Below, piece after piece: positions 50,166 to 62,000 of a DNA stretch of 64,000 nt. Numbering within the stretch: position 1 is the first letter of the stretch; each line of letters begins with the position of its first letter. The stretch is from Istiophorus platypterus (Eukaryota; Chordata; Actinopteri; Istiophoriformes; Istiophoridae): positions 7,431,501 through 7,495,500 of the forward strand of contig CM029120.1 of the NCBI GenBank assembly GCA_016859345.1, given 5' to 3'. Made by a program: the position numbers and the translations under genes. The notes below the pieces were generated by a model. It had not been told where the DNA came from and did not search any database. It saw nothing but the letters and a program-made list of their open reading frames with translations.

Positions 50166-50301
50166 TATAAGCGAAGGCGGAAGCTGCCGACGGGGAAGCC
50201 TCTCGCTTTTTGCAGAAAGCAGAGAAAGGACCTTCACGGTCCAGTCAACGGACTAAAAGCTGCGGGTCGCAGGTGTAAACACGCGTTTCGGAGAAGTTCT
50301 C
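50166..50301 (+). promoter_or_regulatory. ptgr2: ptgr2 core promoter and 5' UTR exon
   Basis: TATAA at 50166-50170 lies in a CpG-rich stretch with GCGGAAGC (ETS-like) just downstream. Transcription could start near 50197. A strong donor (CTC then GTAAGTTT, 50302) and an acceptor (TCGTCCCAG, ending 50414) predict a 113-base intron in the 5' UTR before the coding start at 50460. The promoter faces away from mideas. Confidence 0.5.
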
Positions 50302-50370
50302 GTAAGTTTAGCAAGGTCCTGTTAATACAGCGACGCCGTCTCCAAATTATCACGAAAACCCTGACGTGTC

Positions 50371-50406
50371 TGTTGTTGTTTTTGTTGTTGTTGTTGTTGT
50401 TGTTGT
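50371..50406. repeat. (TTG)n run at a predicted acceptor
   Basis: TTG triplets occupy the place of the polypyrimidine tract just before the predicted acceptor of the ptgr2 5' UTR intron. Confidence 0.9.
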
Positions 50407-50459
50407 CGTCCCAGGTCTTGCTGTCAAAACCTCTTTGAGTTCGAGGCTACCTCTCGAGA

Positions 50460-52971
50460 ATGAAGGTGCAGAGAGTTGTTCTCAACTCCAGACCAGGTTG
50501 GCAATTTTAACAACGTAGGCTATTCACCCCCCACAACTTGAGATTTTTGTCTCCCGTGTTGCAGTATCATTACGTCCACGTGGTTAACGTTTACAGCTCA
50601 AACTGCATATTTACATATAGGTAAAAACGGGGCGCCTGTCCCGGAAAATTTCCGTCTAGAGGAGACGACTTTGGCGCCTGACCTGGAAGATGGAGAGGTC
50701 CTGGTTCGGACGCTTTACCTCTCAGTCGACCCTTACATGGTACTGACACATACAGGGTGGAGGAAAAGAATTGGATGGATTTCAATACCTTCTATATATA
50801 TTATTTAGATTCCAGATTATCCAGTATCAATAAATGTTACAAAACAAAAGGTCTCAGGTCAAGTTTTCTTCTCTTTTCTACTAAGGAAACAAGGACCCTA
50901 GCTTCTTCTTATCACTGCAATAGCACAACCAAAGTTACAGTATATCATAATTAGTTCATCTGTATCTGTAGTCAGGTTAAGGCAGCCAGTGTCGAAGACT
51001 CAACCATAAAACCACAGGCAAAGCATCTTCACGACTCTTATCTCTCCGTCTTTCCCTCGCAGCGATGCAGAATGAATGAAGACACCGGTTCCGGTTACCT
51101 GGCTCCCTGGCAGCTCTCTGAGTGCGTGGACGGTGGAGGCGTGGGCGTGGTGGAGTCCAGCCGCTGCGGCACTTTGGCTGAGGGAGAGGTGGTCACCTCA
51201 TTCAACTGGCCTTGGGAGACACATGCTGCGATGAAAGGAAGTAGCTTACAGAAGGTGTGGCATGTTAACCCATGGCGCAAGGTCATCCGCGTCACAATTT
51301 CCTCTTGCAGAGGGAACGAGCTTTTGATTTGGTGGGAAAAAATTAGAATGCCTTATGTGAAGGTTTGATTTCTACTTGGTCTGTCCCTGCAAAAAAAAAA
51401 AAAAAAAGGATCATGCACTGACTGAAAGCACCAAGCAGGTGACAGGAAAGCTTGGCTATATCGGTTGAGAACACTGCCTTCTTTCCATTGCAGGTTGACC
51501 CACAGTTGGTTGACGGCCACTTGTCCTACTTTTTGGGGGCAGTTGGCATGACAGGCCTCACTGCACTGCTGGGTGTAAGGGAGAAAGGCCACGTGACCAA
51601 GGGGGCCAATCAGACCATGGTTGTAAGCGGTGCGGCTGGGGCTTGTGGCTCCATAGCTGGACAGGTAAATACAGCAAACTCCAGATTTGGGTCAAGTAAG
51701 GCTTGACTGTTTTGTTTTTTTTTTTTTTTTTTTACAGTATTCAGTTGTATCTATATTAAATGCTGGGAAAACATGCAAAACAACACTGATTACCCTCTTA
51801 TAGATCAATCTTGTAATTTATTGAAATGCAAGTAAATAACTTGAGTCTACTAAAATAATTCCTGAAATTACATCTGGCCTGATGGGTAAGAAGGATTAAG
51901 GATTAAGGAAGGGATGGTCAACGGGAGCTGTTGCTGTGCAAATGAAAGACTACGCTCAGGGGGACAGATTTCCTCTAATTTACCACAGGTAGCAACATTA
52001 ACACAGTTTAGGTTGCAGAAAAAAGGAAGTTGGAGCCTCCTGCTTTCCTTTTTCAGGTCGGCAGGCTGGACGGTTGTGTGAGGGTCGTTGGGATCTGTGG
52101 ATCTGATGAGAAGTGCAAAGTTTTGGTGGAAGATCTGGGCTTCTCTGCTGCCATCAACTATCGCCATGATGATATACCGACACGGCTCAGGGAGTGCTGC
52201 CCCGATGGTGTAGATCTTTACTTTGACAACGTAGGAGGGGCCATCAGCGATACTGTAATTGCACAGGTACTGCTTGAGCTGAGTCACTGTTTGCAAAGCA
52301 TAATCTAGTTGCTGTTTTTCTTTTATTTGTTGTTTATTTAGCTGGAAAGTATGTAGATTCTGAGGTGTTAGTTTGCTTTTCTTCTCCAAATTGTGTTTCT
52401 AGTTTGCAAAATTCTCAACACCATGGTTTTATGTTCTACATTTCTCTGCATCCAGATGAACAACAGCGGCCATGTGATCTTGTGTGGGCAGATCTCTCAG
52501 TACAACAAGGATGTTCCGTATCCTCCACCTTTAAGTAGGGAGACACAGGAAACCCTGCAAAATAAGAGCATCACCCGAGAACGATTTATGGTGCTTAACT
52601 ACATGAGCCAAGCAGACGCAGCCCTCTATGAGCTCAGCCAGTGTCTGAAATCAGGCCAAATCAAGGTAAGGAGGAAGTGGTAATGATGTGTGGTTGATGT
52701 TTGTTTGGGTGCAGAATGCATGCCTGTCCCTTGTCGTCTTTCTGCATCATTTTGTTGCGATTTGTCTTCCATTCTGCAGGTGCTGGAAACTGTGGTAAAT
52801 GGCATTGAGAATATGGGAGGTATGTGAGTTTCAGTTCTGGCATTTTTCCCTATTGTGCAACTTTTCTTCTTTGACTGGACAGGAGTGATCTTTCTTTCTC
52901 ACTTTCTTGCAGATGCATTTTGCTCTATGATGAACGGGGGAAACATTGGCAAGCAAATTATAAAGATTTAG
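50460..52971 (+). CDS. ptgr2: Prostaglandin reductase 2
   Basis: Eight coding exons: 50460-50496, 50621-50739, 51063-51254, 51494-51664, 52057-52266, 52456-52665, 52780-52819 and 52913-52971 (stop TAG). All introns are GT..AG with matching phases, giving 345 residues (human 351). The start MKVQRVVLNSRPG aligns with mammalian PTGR2. Further family blocks are LYLSVDPYMRCRMNEDTG, DGHLSYFLGA, the nucleotide-binding stretch VVSGAAGACGS, VDLYFDNVGG, GQISQYNKDVPYPPP and the end MTGGNIGKQI-like MNGGNIGKQI. Y64 and Y259 fall at the positions of the tyrosines implicated in substrate binding in the human enzyme. No structural-zinc cysteine cluster is seen, as expected for this zinc-independent medium-chain reductase. 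Known role: NADPH-dependent reduction of the 13-14 double bond of 15-keto-prostaglandins in the cytosol; the products can act on PPAR-gamma signalling. The first donor (GTTGGC) is weak. Confidence 0.96.
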
Positions 52972-53184
52972 GAGTGAAGAAATTCATTGTGGTTCCATGT
53001 GCAATTGCTCTCACCAGATACCTTGGGAAATTAACCCACAGCTGCTTTCTCTTCTAACACTAGCATCAACACTAACTGAATGAACTCTTGTAAGATATTG
53101 CATTGATTATCTGACGGCAGTTGATTACAATTATGAATCAAGAATGAAGTCGCACAACGTTCCCTGAAACTGTGTTCTTGAGAA

Positions 53185-53190
53185 AATAAA
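53185..53190 (+). terminator. ptgr2: ptgr2 polyadenylation signal
   Basis: AATAAA 214 bases after the stop codon, followed by TGTAAAAGAGTGCTTGAGAG (GT-containing). Gives a short 3' UTR. Confidence 0.7.
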
Positions 53191-54998
53191 ATTAATTGAA
53201 TGTAAAAGAGTGCTTGAGAGTCTGATAAATCTTGAACTTTAGTACCTAGTCTTTTAGATTTCTGGAAATTGTTACTGCATTTAAATAAAGGCAGGGAAGC
53301 AAAAAAGTATTGGGCTTGTTCGCCAACACAGCTTTGACATTCACAGGTGAGTCCGTAGAATCCTTGCCATCTTATAGTGCATTTCTTGTCTTAACCGAGG
53401 ACCACAATGGGAACAAGCCTTTAGTCTTCGTGTCATCCTTGACATTGAGATACATTAAGTCACATCTGCAAAAAGTGTTGACCTTAAGTTTTTTAAGTAG
53501 CATTAGCAAGCTATTTTTTTTTTTTTTGCATAGCTTGCATTCAGCAGTAGTTATGCACGTAATTCTTTACCTCTTTTCACATTTTTTATTTAACTGTATA
53601 TTTATTAGTGTAATCAGTTAGCTTTTTGACTCAGTTGAAATTTTTTTTCCTGGATTTTGTCAGTGTGGGGGCTCCATATTCTTGTTCAGTCCTGTGTAAA
53701 ACTAAGTAACAATGACCTACAGACAACGGATGTGAATGACTGTAATGAACGTTTTTATTCCACAGCATTTTCAACCATTAATAAAATAAAACTGAATTTG
53801 GCTCTAAGTTGTCACAAGAAAAGAAATGTGTAGCAAGTGTAAAATCATCATCTTCTTTCATATACTTCATTATTCAAACATAGCAGGGGATGCAGAATAA
53901 ATCAAGTGAACACCAGCACATCCCTTCAAGTATATTCCCTTTCAGAGATGTAGTAGTGGTGGAGTTAGTCTGTTTTTCTTGTGAACAGTCAATTGGATGT
54001 ACAGTACAGAACAATCATAACCAGATTTATAGTAAACCATAATCAGTGAATATCAAACTATGGAACTTTTGCCGATTTTTTTGGATTAAAAGTAACAAAA
54101 ATAAATAAATTAAAAAAAAAAAAAATCGCAGTCCCATGCATAATTTGGAGGTGGAAGTGAAATGCAGCAGTCATCGATCATTACCCTCTAAACCCGTGCA
54201 ATACTGCCTCATTGTGGACATTTTACATAGCTTGCAAGAGGTACAGAGCTTTGTTAGAGACCACTCCAATAGCAAAAGTCCATACATTTCAAATATCATT
54301 CTCTATGCTGGAATTGTACACCTGGTAGTGCTCCTGTACATATGAACAAGACCATTCTATGCGAGCGAGGGAGAAAGGGAAAGGGAAAAAGTTATTAAAC
54401 TGATGCCAGCATGAGTGCATACAATTTCATTTCGTCAGTTTCTGGCAGGTGTTACAATATTGAACTACATGTTTTATGAGAGCAATGTGCAATTACTCTG
54501 TTCTCAAATTAACTAGGCATGGTTTAAAAAAAAAAAAACTATGATGCAACAATGCTTGAACATTGCTTCTATTAAAAGACTTGATAAATGTCGTCTTCAC
54601 GCTATGTATGTACCATTTTAGATCAGTTTGTTCTTGTGGAATCCAGGCACCTGCTACTACTGGCTAGTGCAACTGACACAGTTCACCGCTCTCACACCTT
54701 CACAAAAAAAGGAATTAAACAGTTAAATAGTAATGACAAACGTGTTTTCACACACTCAAAGCTGTCAAATTAACTTCCAGTGCAGGGAAAAATTTATATA
54801 GCTTCCTAACCATACTCACCGCAAGGGAGGTTTAAAAAAAAAAAAAAAATGCCCCTTTCCAGTGCAGTTTTATAACATGAGGGAAAAATAAAGAAATCAC
54901 ACGATACAATCAGATGGAATAAATAATAATTTAAAAAAAAAAAACAGCATAGTACTGGTTCATCTCATTGCATCACCATCTATAAACACATTCATTTG

Positions 54999-55000
<2 letters not shown>

Positions 55001-55055
<55 letters not shown>

Positions 55056-55112
55056 TTTTTTTTTCTTTTAAGGTTTTTTTGTTTTTTTGTTTTTTTTTTT
55101 TAAGTTCACTGA
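55001..55112. repeat. Long poly(T) tract
   Basis: A pure run of 54 T (55001-55054), followed by further T runs broken only by single G or C bases to about 55101. The true length is doubtful in any assembly. Confidence 0.9.
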
Positions 55113-55556
55113 GCTACTATGGAGTATAAAAACATTGTCCTGAAATTCCACTGGGACCAGCCTACGGTTCAAGTGCTCACATTCCTGAGAAACAAACAGC
55201 TGCTTTCTGTGGTCAATGTTTGAAGGAGCATGTAGTGTCAGGCCAGCTTCTGTGTTTCGTTGACAAGTGGCATAGTTTGATATGAACATTCCAATCTAAA
55301 TATTTTAAAGTTTTTAGTGGCAGTTGAGTGCAATGGAATTAGTTTGATTTAAAAACACTTTCAATCATTAACTACTTGTACACAGACCAACTACGGTACA
55401 CAACTGATTTATAATTTCTCTCCTTTGATTTCCCCTAACTATGTGTAAAATAAACTTAAAAATATGATCGTCTAGGTTGCATTCAGTACCAACTACTCTC
55501 TGTCAGCCATGAGGAGGTTAGGAAACGCTCTCTGTATATGAAATGAGGTGCACACC

Positions 55557-55562
55557 TTTATT
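55557..55562 (-). terminator. tmem62: Candidate tmem62 polyadenylation signal
   Basis: AATAAA on the minus strand, 588 bases beyond the tmem62 stop, followed by GGTGTGCACC. An alternative lies at 53754-53759. Confidence 0.4.
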
Positions 55563-56149
55563 ATCCCCATGATTTGTGTGTCGGAAAGGTAAACTCAAGG
55601 ATCGGTTTGGCACGTCCAGCCTTCATTAGAGAATGAAAATGGGGTTTTGGCGGGAAGAATAAAAGGTGAAATCTTTCTTATTCGTCCTTTGGCAGTGGTG
55701 AAGTGGCATTCGGCCAAGGCGACACTTCCAAAAAGTGCTAAAGCTCAAGTAAATGACTCAGCTTAAACCACAGCAGAATACAGCTCTCATAAGGTACGCT
55801 GTCACTCGCAGCATACATATGACTAGTCCTTTCATAGCTCGAATAGGCTATTTAACCCTTAATGTATCCAAGCGGTTTATGTTTTTTGTTTTTTAAACAC
55901 TGTACACATTGCTATGAGTATGGCCAAAATGTGCTCACTGGTGCTTTACAATAACATGCATATTTAGTAAACAATACTATCTAGAAACAGGATAGTGAGT
56001 GATGCACTGTGAGGTGGCTGTGGAAGGAGAGAAAGAAAGGAAGGGGCTGTTGTGTGGGGAAAATTGAGGCTTTCAGGGTTGACAGAGACAGCAAAATATA
56101 TCTGTGAGTCAGGCTCAAAGGAAATGGCGGTGGTACAGTGCAATTACTG

Positions 56150-58986
56150 TCAAGAGGGAGAGACGCTCTTGCTGTTGTCACGAATGAGAGGGGCGGGGCC
56201 TGTCCAGGCGCGGTAGACCAATAGCAGACCGAGGCCTAACGCCCACGTGCGGACGGGAGACAGGAAAAAGGCCATGGGGCCGTAGGTCTCCAGGAGAAAG
56301 TAGCAGGAGTGTGCCTGCCATGTGAGCAGCAGCAGCATGAAGAGGTGGACCGCCAGAGTCCGCCAGCGGCAGCCCGGCCGCAGGAAGTGGGATCGAAAGG
56401 TGTTGCCGCGGCAACGGTGGTGGAGGCTCCAGCATAGGTAAGAAGTAAGGGGCATGTTGAAGAACAGCAGCTGGAAATTAGTTCAGTTAAATATGATTAG
56501 TGCAGTTCTCAGCCAGTTCAGTTAAATGTGATTAGTGCAGTTCTCAGCCTTGTTAATAGCTGTGGATGGTTTCATCAAAAAAATATGAATACAGCGAGAT
56601 GACAACAGAATATGAACATATAGTTATACGGGTTACATAGCATGTTAAGCTCTCCTTTATTGATAGAAGTAAAAGGCAGTGGTTTGCATATTGTTTGGCT
56701 TGTGATTCCTTAAATTAAAGAAATATTTACCTGTGACCCCCCATCACAAGCTAAAGTAGACATGGGCTTAAGCAGACATTGATTTCCTTTGTTGAATAGT
56801 TTATTTTGAAGGATTTTTATTTTGGTTAAAGAGTTAAAATAATAAGTTACAGTATTAAATATTTTCCGCAACTTTTTTCTCTCATGTCTTTGATCATCTT
56901 ATGAACACTCAGATTTATTTTAGGACCCCTTTGGGGGTCCTGACACCCAGGGTAGGAACCACTGGTTTAAGGAACAGATGTAGGGAAGACGTATAACTGT
57001 ACTAGTAGATTCAGTGGAACGTATTAAGCCAAAAAATGTAATTAAAAATAAGAAAAAAATAAAAAATAAAAAATAACATGAAAATCTGCCAAAAAAAAAT
57101 AGAAAAAAAACCCAAATCACATAAAGTTTAGCAATTGAGAGAAAAAAGATGAACAGGAAGACTTAGAATGAGCATAACTGTGTACGTACAGACATAACTG
57201 AGATGCTGAGCAGATTATGGCTGCATCTCATATTTATGCTTTGGATTATCGTCAATTAAAACTTTTGTTAAATGTCAGAAAACTGACCATAACATTTACC
57301 TAAAGCCCAAAGTGCTGTTCTTAGATTGCTTGTTTTGTCCAGTTAACAGCCAACAACCCAAAGATACAGAGTTTACCATCGCAATACGAAAAGCAACATA
57401 TCCTCATAAATGAGAGAATGGAACCCAAGGTTTTTTGGGCATTTTTTCTAGAAAGACAATAAATGGATTATCAAAATGTTTGCTGATTTTTTGTCAATTT
57501 AACTAACTGTTTCAGCTCTAAGGCAGATATACTGAATCAAAGAAATTTTCTTACTTGAACAACTCCAACAACATAGGTGAGACTGCCCTCCAGAAAGTGT
57601 CCATCGATGAAAACTCCAAAGGCGAAGCAGGCACCACTATGGCCATCTATCAATTCTCCTATGAACCATGGACCTGTAGGCAGAGATGGAGAAACAGCAT
57701 AAGCAAATGTGACCATATATGAGTTATGGTATACAAGAATATACACAGGCTTATGGGGAAATTTTTTTAGGTTAACCCCGCATTTCTACTGGGATAAGTC
57801 TTTTCTCCATTCTTTAGAGTTTATTTTACAGTGCAGACTACAAATGTGACAACGACAAAGCAATATTGTAGTAGATTAGAGTCTTTAATTCACAGATATT
57901 GTATAAATTTGCTATTGCAAAACCATTTCGAAAGTAAAAGCATGTTTAGCCTGAGGTATAAGACAAAGCAGTTGACCCACCTAAGGCTGTACACAAGTTG
58001 AACAGTAGCAGAGAGTAGTAGAAAGTGTCCATTTTACTGACTAGATGGAGCGACATGCACGCTTGAGACGTCAGTCCTGTAGATGATAAGGAAAAGATAT
58101 ATATGCACAATTATACACACTGTAATCTGCATAGGTTTTTTGTGAACCTTGCTTCTGTCCAAAGAAGCTTGCTAGACTCTGCAGACTACAATAGCAGTGT
58201 AATTGCGGATCAGTTGCCTGTTATTCAAATGACATTATGATGATGTATTTATTTGAAGGGGCGTTCAGTTACAGCTCACCTCTGCCAGAGGGAATACGCA
58301 GGAACCTAAAGGCCAGCAGCACGCCAACATTAAGCAGCATCATGAATGCAAAGGCCACTCGGCCCAGGATATAGTGGTCTGTGAGGAGGATGAAGGACTG
58401 CAAAAACCCAAAGCTAGGAGTCAGGTTGTCCTCCAGAGTAAAGTGCTGTTCCTGGACTGTCGACCGGCCTGCCGAGTCCTGACTCACAGGACAACAGGAC
58501 GCAACAAAAAGAAGAGAAGAGAGCAAATTGTTCACTCACAAAAATACGCCAATAAGACTGAGCAAAATCTTCAAAACAGTGCCCGGAGAGCAGAACTAAC
58601 ACAGCTACTACTGATTCATAATTCAACTCAGGCAAACAAAACTTCCAAATATAAACCTTTTCACTTTCAGTGGAAAATAAATGAATGCTGTGCTGACCTC
58701 CACTTTAACTCTGATTGTGTGCAGTCCAGTGAGGTAGAGGGATGGATCCCATAGCAGAACATACAGAGGACCACCAGCTGAGTGGCCTTTCCCCAGAGGT
58801 TCCCCATCTATGCTCACATGCACCGCTGTAACTGGAGCCTCTGAGAAGGCCAAGATCCTGTGGAGAACCAGGGAAATTAACAATTAAATATTCGAAAATA
58901 TGAGTGTGCATTATGTCATGGAAGCCAAATGTTGTACAACCATGTATAGCCGAGTCACTGAAGGGTTTATGGTTCTAGCAACAGTC

Positions 58987-59022
<36 letters not shown>

Positions 59023-59056
59023 TAGACGGAAAGACAGACAGACAGACAGACAGACA

Positions 59057-59098
<42 letters not shown>

Positions 59099-62000
59099 GA
59101 ACAGACACCTGATGTGTGTTGATCTCCGTATCCGACCCAGCGGCTCCACTCCTGGATGCAGGTACTGTGCGTCCTTGGGGTTGGTAATGAGCACTGCAGG
59201 CCACTGCTCAAACCTCAGGTCGGAGAAGCTCAGTAGGTCATGGTCAAAGGCCAGAACCCTGTACCTGGAGACAGGTGTGAGAAGAATCTATTGAGCAGCT
59301 ATTTACATTTCTATATGTAGGGAAGGAAAATAAAAATCAAGCAATAACAAAAGAAGTGTGTGCGTGTGTATGTGTGTGTGGTTGGGGGGCACGTTGTGTT
59401 GCATACCTGCGATTGTCCATCCAGTCACCCAGCTCCAGCTCCAGGGTGCCTTGGGGGTGTCGGCTGTGGAGGACAGGCATCAGGCCGCCCAACGTGTGCA
59501 GGTGGCCACAGAGATAGGCAACTGCAGATCTAAACACAAAATGTCCAGATGAAAAAACCATAATATCATTATCATAGTGTGCCACTGACTGCTTAGAAGT
59601 TCTGTTCTGAATATTCCATTCTTCGATTGGGTGATCGAAGAAGTTAAAGCTGGGAATGCTGTTGAATGTTTCTACAATGATCTAGTGGAAAAATATGTAT
59701 TTCCCCACCCATCTTCTAAGAACTGGTTTAACATCTTGGCTTATCTAACCTCATTGTGTCCCGAACTCCTGGATAAGGGGAGACGATGGTGGAGGTGGTG
59801 TAGTGGCCAAACCAGATCGACTGGTTGCTTTTCAGACTCTCATCTCTGAACGTGTCCAGCAAGTCCATTTGAGTCTGTCATATATTGAGAAAAGAACCAG
59901 ATGTTAACCACATGTCCCATTACATTCAACACCTACAGTGCGCAAATCCTTCATTCATTCCTTTAAAGACAGAAAAATGATTATGAGCCATGTATTTCCT
60001 TACAGGAAATTTACATTTACAACATGTTTTACCATTTAATAGTTTGATATATGAGTATACTAGGTGTTGCAGTACATTAACAGTCCATCGTATGTGAGAG
60101 TACTACTATTTATTGGCTTATTTTTTTCATTTTCTGTTTACTATTTGCTTATTCAGTAGCTACAATTCCTTACAGTTGAAGGGGCCATTAAATTGTTCAG
60201 ATCTCCCCATATGTTTAATAAATTCAAATGACAGTGTTTATCTTCTGTCAACAGAAGAATTTAGACAGGCATACCTGGTTGAGAATACCAAAGAAATTGT
60301 ATGGTCTCTTGGGGCCTGGTGTCAGAGTGGCATCCGCACAGACAAATGAGTAGTTTCCAAAGGGAGTTTTGTGAACATAGTGGAAAGAGCCTACTTTCTG
60401 ATTAGCCGAATATTTCCTAGAGAAAATTGAGGAAAAAAGGCCAGCGTGAGTAACAAGATACCGTACGGCAGACTGGGATGGAGCCAGCAGCTCCGATCCG
60501 AGAACAACCCTAACATGGTTTATTGGGCATGGAGACAGACTTCGTCTCACAGAGCATGACCATGACACTAGGGCTATTGGGGAGATAAAAGATCAATCAG
60601 CATCAGCAGAAGCAGTAATGCGATGTAAACACAATTTGTGTGAAAAAGACAAGAGAGTCAGTCTGTTCGTGTAGATTGCGTCTATACAAACAGCCTGAAA
60701 TATTGTTGATAGATAGGTCTGCAACTACTCATGTTTCAGAGACACTGAAGTCAGAACATATTCTACCTCACACTCAGCTTGCTACCATGACATATGCCGG
60801 AGGAAGATCCAACAGGATTTATATCAGGCATTTACTGTGATACTGACTTTTTCATACTGACCGGTAGTAATTGTTGACACTGTCCAATGACATAATGTTG
60901 AAGGCATCTGTCAGAAGAAATGAAACGACGGTTAGACAGACAAGCACACAAGCTTACATAAGGTCACAGTGACCAGAACGTACATTTGAGAACATTCCCT
61001 ATTGGGCAATACATATTTAATCAAAGCATCAGATTTCCTAATGACACAGGAAGATATCAAACAAAATCTGATTAAAATGACAGGACACACATCATCAACT
61101 GCAATCAATAACGGCAGAATAGCTATCAGAGACACTGCAGATCCATTAACTGGCTTTCTTTTTGACAGTTACTGAGCAAGAATATCTTGTTTCATGTCTA
61201 ATAGCCTGCGATCCAATAACAGAGAAGAAAGCAGTGGTGAGGGGGGAGTGGGTTGACTTTCCGTGTGATGCTTAAATGTAGATGCTTTGGAAAATCTTAA
61301 TCCTTCTCGAGGATTCTTCATTTGAAACGGAGTGTTATGCGAGGATGTCGAGATAAAAACATGCTGTGTGATAATCACCGTGATTCCCACGGATGTCTAT
61401 CCAGCGGGTGTGCTCCATCACACGTGACCTCTTCAGTATGTTGTGGTAGGCCTGCCACTCCACCTCATGCTGGAGGGAACCCACCTTACTCTCCGTTTTG
61501 GCATCTGTCAGGTCCCCTGTAGAGCCGACGGGGAGAATGTGAGACACGTGGAACGAATCGTACGAGACACTGAAGTACCAAGTCATCTTTTTGGACTGCA
61601 CTGACATCGGGGCCACACCCACCGACTATCATTACAAAACAGACTCTCCAAGTAACTTAACCTTGTTAAAAGGTTAAAGGGGGGATTACTGTACCTGTTG
61701 CAAGCACTAGAGCTGGCTTGATCACTCCAATGGTGTCGGTGCAGAACTTTTCAAAATCTGGAATGCGTCTTGGGTCATGAAATCGGCTAATGTGAATGTC
61801 AGACACCTTGAACCGGACATAAAAACCAGAGTCGGGGGACAAAGAAAAGATTAAAAACCGGTCTTATACCTGGATTGCGCGTCACCTCTCTTTGACACGG
61901 CAGCGTCAGAGTTGTAAAACACAAAAAGTGCAGAGTCTGACCACGACTTACCGTGTTGCTGAACCACCCCTTTACCTGACAATGACACACTTCTGTGGTC

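Larger units (their letters stand above)
53200..56149. other. Convergent spacer between ptgr2 and tmem62
   Basis: No coding exon recognised. Part is the tmem62 3' UTR: on the minus strand AATAAA occurs at 55557-55562 and at 53754-53759, so the 3' UTR is about 0.6 kb or up to 2.4 kb. A-rich runs (54113-54125, 54526-54538, 54833-54849, 54932-54943) and a very long T run (55001-55112) fill the middle. The last is an A run on the tmem62 strand. Confidence 0.6.

Noticed and set aside
51868..52389. 173-codon minus-strand frame
   Set aside because: It is antisense to ptgr2 exon 52057-52266 and its flanking introns.
58986..59096. Regular short repeats as a CRISPR array
   Set aside because: Pure di- and tetranucleotide microsatellite in a vertebrate intron, without spacers or cas genes.
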